Source of the DNA: a virus
Length of the DNA stretch: 26,567 bases
Reading direction: 5' to 3' (one strand)
IMG/VR virus record: IMGVR_UViG_3300046007_012202
Span: 1 to 26,567 of that record
The notes under the pieces were generated by a model, which made no database searches, was not told the origin of the DNA, and saw only the letters and a program-made list of their open reading frames with translations. Both the position numbers and the translations under genes were made by a program. Positions within the stretch are counted from its first letter, which is position 1. Every line of letters begins with the position of its first letter. Shown piece by piece: positions 21,330 through 26,567 of this stretch.

Positions 21330-22286
21330 TTATAGTCCTAAAACTTGTAATCCATTTTTTGTTGAAATCTCTGACAGAATATCAACATTATAAATTTTGC
21401 ATGCTTCTAATAAAACCTTTATTTCTGTCCACATATCACCATCACCAAATGGTTTATAAACATCATTAATATTATCAGTACCAATTGCTACTTTAATACC
21501 CCAGTCGATCATTTCATCTACTGGTGTTATAGAATTATGACTTGGTGCCAATCTCTCAGTTCTTGGATGATCTATCCAAGCAATAGGACAAGAGATAACA
21601 CTTAAATCTGCTTCTTTCATTAATCTATAAATGTCTTGACGTTTTTCTTTAATATGTGCACCAACTGATATAGAATGTATTGCAGTTACCATTCCTTCCA
21701 TACCCCATTGAATTGTTTTCTTAGCAAGTAATTCAGTTTCACTTTCCTCAGAAGTATTGAACTGGTCAACATGAACGTGAACTCTTTTATTTAATCTTTT
21801 ACCAGCTTGTAAGATAATATCTAAATGTTTTTCTTCATTACTAGCATCTTTTGCAGGTAAACCACCAATAATATCAACAAAATCAAGTGATCTATCAAAC
21901 CAGTATTTTGCATCTTTATCAATAACACCTTTAAGTGTTTGATTAACAAACTTCATTTTTATTTTATCATCCCACTTACTTCTAAGCATCTCTGCTGCAA
22001 ATATTGCCTTATCTTCAATTGCTTCATCAACATCAATAAAACTTCCAAATGCTTGACATCCTTGAGATACCATTAATTCTGTTGCCTTCTGCATACGCAA
22101 AAAAATATCCTCAACTGAGGAACTTCGTTTTAGTGTATCAACAATTGACCACTTCTTTTGTAATTCAGAGTAAATATGCTTTACAGAATCTTCATCTAAT
22201 GAAAATGCTCTGTCAAAATGTGCATGTGTATTTACCCAACCTCCATTTAATTTAATTTGATTCTCTAATTTGTCCCTTAAATTCAT
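21330..22286 (-). CDS. Metal-dependent amidohydrolase, cytosine-deaminase-like
   Basis: 318 residues of the amidohydrolase TIM barrel: 'THAHFDRAF' (H21, H23), 'VHVHVDQFN' (H172), 'TAIHSISVGAH' (H204), 'SCPIAWIDHPR' and 'IGTDNINDVYKPFGDGDMW' (D261). The motif wording is closest to cytosine deaminase and related hydrolases. It lacks the usual beta-sandwich made from sequence before the HxH and after the barrel, so it is a barrel-only form. The substrate is unknown: a nucleobase (cytosine to uracil) would suit a phage, but pairing with argH raises the possibility of an arginine-pathway or amino-acid derivative. The start is the first ATG; a TTTTTAATATAA-like stretch lies about 15-25 nt upstream. 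Confidence 0.82.
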   Translation of the reverse strand: MNLRDKLENQIKLNGGWVNTHAHFDRAFSLDEDSVKHIYSELQKKWSIVDTLKRSSSVEDIFLRMQKATELMVSQGCQAFGSFIDVDEAIEDKAIFAAEMLRSKWDDKIKMKFVNQTLKGVIDKDAKYWFDRSLDFVDIIGGLPAKDASNEEKHLDIILQAGKRLNKRVHVHVDQFNTSEESETELLAKKTIQWGMEGMVTAIHSISVGAHIKEKRQDIYRLMKEADLSVISCPIAWIDHPRTERLAPSHNSITPVDEMIDWGIKVAIGTDNINDVYKPFGDGDMWTEIKVLLEACKIYNVDILSEISTKNGLQVLGL

Positions 22287-22345
22287 ATAAAATTTATTTA
22301 TTATATTAAAAATAATATCTTTGTTATTATTTTTTTGATTTTATT

Positions 22346-22376
22346 TTGGTAATGCAAAAAAATGACCGTATATTTG
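22346..22376 (+). promoter_or_regulatory. Bacteroidota-type promoter of the 124-residue gene
   Basis: TTG (22346-22348), a 20-bp spacer and TATATTTG (22369-22376), identical in spacing to the promoter at 6588. The ATG is 28 nt downstream. A second TATCTTTG at 22316-22323 lacks a good -33 partner. Confidence 0.78.
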
Positions 22377-22404
22377 TACTCTAATCAAATAACAAAAACG
22401 ACTT

Positions 22405-22779
22405 ATGATAACTTCAGCAAAAATTAACTCAGTTCAAGCAAAAATTAAAGCAGCAATCGCTCAAATCGCAAGAGAAGAGAATGTAGATATTTCTTTTGGT
22501 TCTTGTAGATATGATAGTGCTAAATATAATACTACAATGACGGTTAAAACTAAAGTTATCACTGAAAGAGTTATCACGGTAAATGATAATACCTCTAAAA
22601 TGTTAGGATTTGATGGTAATGTTATTGGTAGATTTACAATTGTAAATGGTAAAACATTCACTATTACTGACATCAAAACAAGAAATAGAACTTATCCAAT
22701 CATCGCTGAGTTTGAAGGTAAATCATACAAACTTAGTGTACCACAAGTAAAAAGAGGTTTACTAAACTTAACAAAATAA
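22405..22779 (+). CDS. Hypothetical 124-residue protein with a strong promoter
   Basis: Begins MITSAKINSVQAKIKAAIAQ, an amphipathic helix, followed by 'VDISFGSCRYDSAKYNTTMT' and a beta-rich C-terminal part ('GRFTIVNGKTFTITDIKT', 'YKLSVPQVKRGL'). Similar uncharacterised proteins (helix, then 'I..G..RY......M.V') occur in many phages, from memory, but I know no function. It is a single-gene transcription unit with a consensus host-type promoter and its own terminator, so early, strong expression is likely. Confidence 0.8.
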   Translation: MITSAKINSVQAKIKAAIAQIAREENVDISFGSCRYDSAKYNTTMTVKTKVITERVITVNDNTSKMLGFDGNVIGRFTIVNGKTFTITDIKTRNRTYPIIAEFEGKSYKLSVPQVKRGLLNLTK

Positions 22780-22780
22780 T

Positions 22781-22808
22781 AAAAGAGGACTATTTGTCCT
22801 CTTTTTTC
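22781..22808. terminator. Bidirectional terminator between the 22405 gene and the thioesterase
   Basis: AAAAGAGGAC (22781-22790) pairs with GTCCTCTTTT (22796-22805) over TATTT. The thioesterase stop codon (22792-22790) lies at the edge of the stem. Confidence 0.9.
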
Positions 22809-23257
22809 TTTTTATTTCTTTCGATAACCATTTCCTCTGGGGTTAGTAAACCTCTACCAAACAATTTAACTCTATCATCATATCTTTTCTTAACTCTTTC
22901 TGAAATCGGTACTGGTGCTCCTTCATCATCAATTCTAACAAATACCATTTTAGTTGAACAAACTAAATCTTGAACTCCTGTGTAAACATTATGTTTTCTC
23001 GCTTCAAGATTGATTGTAATAGATGTATTACCTATATTCTCAACACTTCCATATATCTTAATTAAGTTACCAGTTTTAACTGGTCTTTGAAAAATTACTT
23101 CTTCAATTTTCTTTGTTACCATTCTTGGTGTATCACAAATCTGACAGCAATAAACTGCAGCAGACTCGTCTAAAATTGACATCATTTCACCGCCAAATAA
23201 ATTTCCATGTACTCCTATCTGTGAGGCCATACATACTCTTGTTGTAATTAGTTCCAT
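22790..23257 (-). CDS. Acyl-CoA thioesterase, YciA-like hotdog fold
   Basis: Hydrolyses acyl-CoA to free acid and CoA. The 155 residues have the hotdog signature 'GVHGNLFGGEMMSILDESAA' (N19, D30), then 'VIFQRPVKTGNLIKIYGSVE' and 'FVRIDDEG', as in YciA and cytosolic long-chain acyl-CoA thioesterases, and a lysine-rich end. It lies 4 nt after dCMP deaminase in the nusG-led transcript. Its role in a phage is unclear: it might alter host lipid or CoA pools, or release an acyl group from a modified product. Confidence 0.88.
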   Translation of the reverse strand: MELITTRVCMASQIGVHGNLFGGEMMSILDESAAVYCCQICDTPRMVTKKIEEVIFQRPVKTGNLIKIYGSVENIGNTSITINLEARKHNVYTGVQDLVCSTKMVFVRIDDEGAPVPISERVKKRYDDRVKLFGRGLLTPEEMVIERNKKKKEDK

Positions 23258-23261
23258 TATT

Positions 23262-23675
23262 TTATATTTTTACTATTTCTACTCCTGCTTCTCTTAAAAA
23301 CTCTACACCTGTAATGTCTTTATAATCCTCGTGATAAACTAATCTTTTAATTCCTGATTGAAGAACTAATTTAGAACAATCTCTACACGGAGAATGTGTT
23401 TGATATAATGTCGCACCATCACAAGACTGACCGTGTTTAGCACATTTTAAGATAGCATTTGCTTCTGCGTGAATAACGAACCAATTAGTTTCATCATTTG
23501 TTTCACAGCAGTTATCGAAGCCCGAGGGAGTCCCATTGAAGCCATCTGATACAATCATACCATTCTTTACAATTATGGCACCTACTTGTTTTCTAGTACA
23601 ATGTGAAAGTGTTGCCCACTCGTGAGCCATATTTAGATATACGTTATCGTATCTTTGTTGTTTTTCCTTATTCAT
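23262..23675 (-). CDS. Deoxycytidylate (dCMP) deaminase
   Basis: Converts dCMP to dUMP for dTTP synthesis. The 137 residues hold the zinc site 'HAEANAIL' (H69, E71) and 'SPCRDC' (C97, C100) as well as 'KQVGAIIVKNGMIVSDGFNG' and 'NCCETND', as in the ComEB/T4 Cd family. The start overlaps the end of the 62-residue gene by 8 nt. With NrdB it supplies DNA precursors. The usual allosteric region is short, so regulation by dCTP/dTTP is uncertain. Confidence 0.95.
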   Translation of the reverse strand: MNKEKQQRYDNVYLNMAHEWATLSHCTRKQVGAIIVKNGMIVSDGFNGTPSGFDNCCETNDETNWFVIHAEANAILKCAKHGQSCDGATLYQTHSPCRDCSKLVLQSGIKRLVYHEDYKDITGVEFLREAGVEIVKI

Positions 23676-23856
23676 TGAATATACGTTTTATTTTGCGTTT
23701 TCTTATTGGTGATTTAAGTCCTAGTATTTTCTCGTTGATCCAATCTATTGAAACAGGGCAAGAAGGTACAAAAGCTTTTAGATCATCTGCTAGTTCCTTT
23801 CGATTTTTCTCTAATTCTTCACCTTTCTCAAGTAAATCTTGCAATCTTTTATTCAT
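23668..23856 (-). CDS. Hypothetical 62-residue charged protein
   Basis: Begins MNKRLQDLLEKGEELEKNRK, a probable coiled coil, with a middle 'FVPSCPVSIDWINEKILGL' and a basic tail 'RKRKIKRIF'. Its ATG overlaps the stop of the preceding gene (ATGA), and its end overlaps the dCMP deaminase start by 8 nt, so it is embedded in the operon and probably translated. No family recognised. Confidence 0.65.
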   Translation of the reverse strand: MNKRLQDLLEKGEELEKNRKELADDLKAFVPSCPVSIDWINEKILGLKSPIRKRKIKRIFNE

Positions 23857-24038
23857 TTAGATAATCTTTTAATTTTCTCAATCCTTCTATGCTTTTTATG
23901 TAACTGATTAAACTGGTCATAAAAATCCTTCGATGTAACAACATAATTAGCAGAACCCCTTATCGAAGATCTGCTAATTGCATCTGCTGCTTTACTTATC
24001 TTACTAACTAAAGATCGATTATCCATGTATTTTATCAA
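23853..24038 (-). CDS. Small protein resembling an internal piece of the T4-type major capsid protein
   Basis: 61 residues; the start may be ATG 24038 or ATG 24026 (MDNRSLVSKI), both overlapping the end of nusG. The segment 'LVSKISKAADAISRSSIRGS' followed by 'ANYVVTSKDF' follows the same pattern as T4 gp23 'IDKEAVEIARQTGRGEGNF' and 'IIASRNV' (I-x-K-x-A-x-x-I-x-R...RG-x-x-N-h-h-h-x-S). A basic helix ends it. It may be a captured capsid fragment, a decoy, or an unrelated protein of similar pattern. It lies between nusG and the 62-residue gene. Confidence 0.6.
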   Translation of the reverse strand: MIKYMDNRSLVSKISKAADAISRSSIRGSANYVVTSKDFYDQFNQLHKKHRRIEKIKRLSK

Positions 24039-24573
24039 TCTGATGTAAATCTAAAGTCAGTGGAGTTTTTCTACCAAAAATTGAAACTGCTAGAGTAACT
24101 TTATGATCTTCTATTTTCTCAATAGTAGCTTTCATTGAAGTAAATGGTCCTTCATTGATCATAACTTCTTCACCAACAATAAATGTAATTGATGTTTCTT
24201 TATTCATTGATTCTGTATGTCTACCAATCATTCTATTTACTTCGTTCTCAGTAAGAGATTTAATGTCACCATTTCTTTCTGTTAAGAAACCGGCAACTCC
24301 TTTAACACCTTTTAAGAAGTATTTAAGTTCTCCTAATGAATTAGTTTCCATAAAGATATATCCAGGTAACATAATAGTTTCTTTCTGAACTTTCTTACCA
24401 TTCTTTAAGTAGAAAATCTTTTCAAGTGGAACAATTACTTGTCCTACTTTACCCATAAGATCTCCATTCTCTGCTTCTTTTTTAAGACGCTCCGCAACTG
24501 ATTTTTCTCTATTGCCCTGTGTCCTCAAGGTATACCATTTCATGTCTGTTTTATTTGTAACTTCTGTACTCAT
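24019..24573 (-). CDS. nusG: NusG-type transcription elongation/antitermination factor
   Basis: Full length at 184 residues: an NGN domain ('WYTLRTQGNREKSVAERL' from residue 13, 'VIVPLEKIFYLKNGKKV', 'MLPGYIFMETN', 'VKGVAGFL') and a C-terminal KOW domain ('VGEEVMINEGPFTSMKATI', 'LAVSIFGRKTPLTLDL'). NusG binds the RNA polymerase clamp and links it to Rho or ribosomes. A phage copy could replace host NusG to prevent Rho termination of long phage transcripts or to redirect coupling. It sits in the rnh to thioesterase transcript, 14 nt after the gp62-like gene. No extra domain is present. Confidence 0.94.
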   Translation of the reverse strand: MSTEVTNKTDMKWYTLRTQGNREKSVAERLKKEAENGDLMGKVGQVIVPLEKIFYLKNGKKVQKETIMLPGYIFMETNSLGELKYFLKGVKGVAGFLTERNGDIKSLTENEVNRMIGRHTESMNKETSITFIVGEEVMINEGPFTSMKATIEKIEDHKVTLAVSIFGRKTPLTLDLHQIDKIHG

Positions 24574-24587
24574 ATTATATTTTATTT

Positions 24588-24974
24588 TTATGTATTTACT
24601 CTTTTTAGATATGATAACTCATCTTTAATAAACTCGTAATGTTTCTCAATTAAGTAATCTAAATCATCTGGTTTAACCTTTAAACTAACCAATAACATCT
24701 TGTAATCTTTTGGTACTAGTACTGGTTTATCTGATTTCTCACTTTTAGACCAGAAATAACTTGGGTAAGGTTCAGTCTTCATAAACTGATACCAAAGTTC
24801 CATACCTACTACTTTATCTATGTTTTTTAAGTTCAAAAGTTGTGCTTGTTCAGGATATCTTTTTGAAAAGTACCTGTTAAATATGAAAAAGTTTTTTTCT
24901 TTTTCTTCCACCGTAATTGCTTCCCAATTACCTCTTTTAATCATTGCGTTAAAAACGTCTATTAGTTCTGCCAT
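24588..24974 (-). CDS. Candidate gp62-like clamp-loader small subunit
   Basis: 128 residues. 'FFIFNRYFSKRYPEQAQLL', 'VVGMELWYQFMKTEPYPSYF' and 'WSKSEK' follow the T4-type gp62 order (F-x-h-N-x-h-x-S-x-x-P..., h-x-Y-x-F-h, then a [RK]F/YFxKW-like block). Gp62 with gp44 loads the sliding clamp. The protein is shorter than T4 gp62 (187 residues), and the gp44, gp45 and gp43 genes are not in this window. The ATG overlaps the rnh stop (TAATG), so it is coupled to a replication gene, which supports the call. A late-transcription cofactor (T4 gp33 also follows rnh) is the main alternative. Confidence 0.45.
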   Translation of the reverse strand: MAELIDVFNAMIKRGNWEAITVEEKEKNFFIFNRYFSKRYPEQAQLLNLKNIDKVVGMELWYQFMKTEPYPSYFWSKSEKSDKPVLVPKDYKMLLVSLKVKPDDLDYLIEKHYEFIKDELSYLKRVNT

Positions 24975-25945
24975 TATCTATTATTATAAACTTCGTTCAT
25001 CTTTTCTATAATCTCTTCTGGTAAGTTTATCAATCTTAAATCAATTAGTTTTACATTTTTCTCAATGTTTGTCACGATTGGATCTATCTGATTTTTACTT
25101 AATTTCTTTTTCTCACAAATTAAATCTGCAATATTTTCATATAAGTCAGGATCAGTTAAACTAACTTCTCCAAATTCAGAAATATACTCATTATAAATTG
25201 TTTGAGCACCAGCTGCACCGATACCTCTTTTCTTACCATTCTTTGTAACACTCCAAACAGAACCAATGTTATCACTTTGGTCTCCTGAAATAATCTTAAT
25301 GATTAAAGACTCAATAGGATTTATTTCGTGTATCTCATACTTATCAATAAACTTATTCAATAATAACAAAAACTCTGTATTATCATTAAGATTAAAGATG
25401 TCATCATTTGGAAGTTTAGTAACCTTATTTACAAAGATTTGGTAGTTTCTTGGTAAGAATAACTTTTCTTTGTTATACATTTCATTTGTCATTATGTTTA
25501 TTGTTAAAGGTTCTAAACGATAATTTACTAGTTGTTTGATGTCATAGTCATTTGAAACTATAATAACACATCTTTCTTCATTATTTGCTTTCTCAACTAA
25601 GTAGCTTAGCCAATCATCTCCTTCTACTCGTGGTGCTTCTAAAACATTTATAACACTTTTAATTTCTTCTTTAAACTCACCATATGTTTTATAAACAAAA
25701 TCCCAGTCTATATCGGTATCTTTTTTCCTCGTACCTTTGTAGTTTTCTGTATAATCTTTTCTCCAAGATTTTTCTTTTGAATCCGAGACCAAATAGACAT
25801 TACTAAATGGATACCATTTTCTGTAATTTCCGACTGCTACTTCCAAAGATTTATGGAGAGCACCAAATAGTAAATTGTTCTTATGTAATGTGAAAACTAA
25901 TTTACTCAGTAAATAATTTCCATCAATTAGCAAATCAACATTCAT
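24974..25945 (-). CDS. rnh: T4 RNase H/FEN-type 5'-3' exonuclease
   Basis: Removes RNA primers and 5' flaps on the lagging strand. The 323 residues have the PIN-like core ('VDLLIDGNYLL' at the N-terminus, 'YKGTRKK', 'RVEGDDWLSYLVEKAN', 'VIIVSNDYDIKQLV'), then 'IISGDQSDNI' and the H3TH loop 'KKRGIGAAGAQTIY', with the metal-binding Asp and Glu residues present. This is the order in T4 RNase H, and the length (T4 305) agrees. It is followed without a gap by the gp62-like gene and preceded by the HNH endonuclease, which may have inserted next to it. Confidence 0.93.
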   Translation of the reverse strand: MNVDLLIDGNYLLSKLVFTLHKNNLLFGALHKSLEVAVGNYRKWYPFSNVYLVSDSKEKSWRKDYTENYKGTRKKDTDIDWDFVYKTYGEFKEEIKSVINVLEAPRVEGDDWLSYLVEKANNEERCVIIVSNDYDIKQLVNYRLEPLTINIMTNEMYNKEKLFLPRNYQIFVNKVTKLPNDDIFNLNDNTEFLLLLNKFIDKYEIHEINPIESLIIKIISGDQSDNIGSVWSVTKNGKKRGIGAAGAQTIYNEYISEFGEVSLTDPDLYENIADLICEKKKLSKNQIDPIVTNIEKNVKLIDLRLINLPEEIIEKMNEVYNNR

Positions 25946-25964
25946 TTTATTTTATTATTTTTAT

Positions 25965-26567
25965 CTATCCTGCGAATCTATTATTCTTCGCAAGATTCTC
26001 AAACGCACTCAAAGGTTGAAAGTTTGTATAGTGATTTAGTTTATAAACTTCTTCTTCACTCTTTGCCCAAGATATAGGAATTATATGGTCCAAATGCCAA
26101 TAAGTTCCGTGATTATTCCAAAACATAAATTCATCAAATTTTTCCTCGATATATATTTTAAAATCTTCATAAGAACAACCAAGTATATCATAAGTTCTTG
26201 ACTTTTTACTAAAACCCTGTTTTTTAATTGATTCTTTAATTCGATTTCTTATAGAATGTGATAGTTTGAATAATGGATCATCTAACATTTTTTGTCTTCG
26301 ATAATTATTTATATTGTCCCTATTCAACCTTCTATATTCCTTTCTCTGTTCTTTTATTATATCTTTATTTAACTCTCTATACTCTTTACTTTTTTGTTTT
26401 ATCTTATCTTTATTTAAAAGATTATATAACTTTTTATTCTCTTTATTACGTATTCTGTACTCCTTTTGTTGTAATTCAATTTTATCTTTATTTTTCTTCT
26501 TATTCTCATTATTTATAACATTTGTACATATTTTACAATAGGCAGACATTTTATTATTTTTAAATGT
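25965..26567 (-). CDS. HNH homing endonuclease (5' end beyond window)
   Basis: The reading frame stays open to the right edge: upstream of the ATG at 26549 it reads TFKNNK, joining naturally to 'MSAYCKICTNVIN', where homologues usually have an earlier CxxC. The true start is therefore probably outside the window. The middle is a long charged helix of roughly 14-residue repeats ('KEYRIRNKENKK', 'KEYRELNKDIIK', 'KEYRRLNRDNIN'). The C-terminus has the HNH core 'WHLDHIIPISWAKSEEE' and 'NFQPLSAFENLAKNNRF'. It is a fourth homing-endonuclease family in the window, next to rnh, a common type of target gene. Confidence 0.85.
   Translation of the reverse strand, partial: TFKNNKMSAYCKICTNVINNENKKKNKDKIELQQKEYRIRNKENKKLYNLLNKDKIKQKSKEYRELNKDIIKEQRKEYRRLNRDNINNYRRQKMLDDPLFKLSHSIRNRIKESIKKQGFSKKSRTYDILGCSYEDFKIYIEEKFDEFMFWNNHGTYWHLDHIIPISWAKSEEEVYKLNHYTNFQPLSAFENLAKNNRFAG

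Noticed and set aside
19981-22286. Host chromosomal contamination because argH is a housekeeping gene
   Set aside because: It sits between phage-style genes with the same compact spacing, shared bidirectional terminators and base composition, with no visible junction. It cannot be fully excluded without reads.
22461-22676. Minus-strand ORF of hydrophobic residues opposite the 124-residue gene
   Set aside because: The plus-strand gene has a consensus promoter and terminator; the minus reading is a shadow.
26273-26541. Plus-strand ORFs rich in Leu, Phe and Tyr opposite the HNH gene
   Set aside because: They are the reverse reading of the Lys/Glu/Asn-rich helical repeats; the apparent membrane segments are an artefact.

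Overview
The window reads as part of a large, AT-rich, T4-like lytic phage genome whose host is very probably a member of the Bacteroidota, most likely a flavobacterium. The phage assignment rests on recognisable T4-type replication and repair genes: the gp32 single-strand DNA-binding protein, an RNase H/5'-exonuclease, a gp62-like clamp-loader candidate, RNA ligase 1, a class I NrdB and dCMP deaminase. It is supported by dense packing, start/stop overlaps, convergent genes sharing bidirectional terminators, and four free-standing homing endonucleases. The host assignment rests on promoters of the form TTG-N20-TAnnTTTG (positions 6588 and 22346), on the lack of Shine-Dalgarno sites before most starts, and on an argininosuccinate lyase whose sequence reads like a Bacteroidota housekeeping enzyme.

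Layout. 1-3570 (minus): partial gp32, a small protein, a 27-residue peptide, a DEDDh exonuclease, a small MK-tagged protein and NrdB. 3571-3816: divergent intergenic region with two strong hairpins. 3817-5142 (plus): unknown protein and an IMPDH/GMP-reductase-family enzyme. 5174-6569 (minus): ferritin with an abnormal 5' end and a possible virion protein, with a small plus-strand ORF between them. 6642-6809 (plus): a 55-residue basic protein. 6859-9955 (minus): an operon holding DnaJ and GrpE with three unknown proteins and a 60-residue protein. 10003-12549 (plus): a homing endonuclease, a small protein and RNA ligase 1. 12576-13824 (minus): an MK-tagged protein and a GIY-YIG homing endonuclease. 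14044-16234 (plus): DnaK and a small acidic protein. 16229-17595 (minus): three unknown or MK-tagged proteins. 17656-19951 (plus): UV-damage endonuclease, another homing endonuclease and a small protein. 19981-22286 (minus): argininosuccinate lyase and an amidohydrolase. 22405-22779 (plus): an unknown protein. 22790-26567 (minus): thioesterase, dCMP deaminase, two small proteins, NusG, a gp62-like protein, RNase H/FEN and a partial HNH endonuclease.

How the genes fit together. One set supports DNA replication, repair and precursor supply (gp32, Rnh, gp62-like, NrdB, dCMP deaminase, UvsE, the GMPR/IMPDH-like enzyme, the exonuclease). A second set is a complete Hsp70 machine (DnaK, DnaJ, GrpE), which could fold virion or replication proteins independently of the host. 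A third set takes over host metabolism or transcription (ArgH plus amidohydrolase, acyl-CoA thioesterase, ferritin, NusG). A fourth set of small proteins shares an N-terminal MK-hydrophobic-K-aromatic-N/D-E tag that resembles the T4 capsid-targeting peptide; these may be internal head proteins.

Two promoter types can be proposed. The host-like TAnnTTTG type lies before the small 55- and 63-residue genes, uvsE and the 124-residue gene. A TTTTAATATATAA-like element lies before the MK-tagged genes, the possible structural gene, the acidic 82-residue gene and nrdB, and may be the phage's own late or middle promoter. These assignments come from reading the sequence only; no search or folding program was run.
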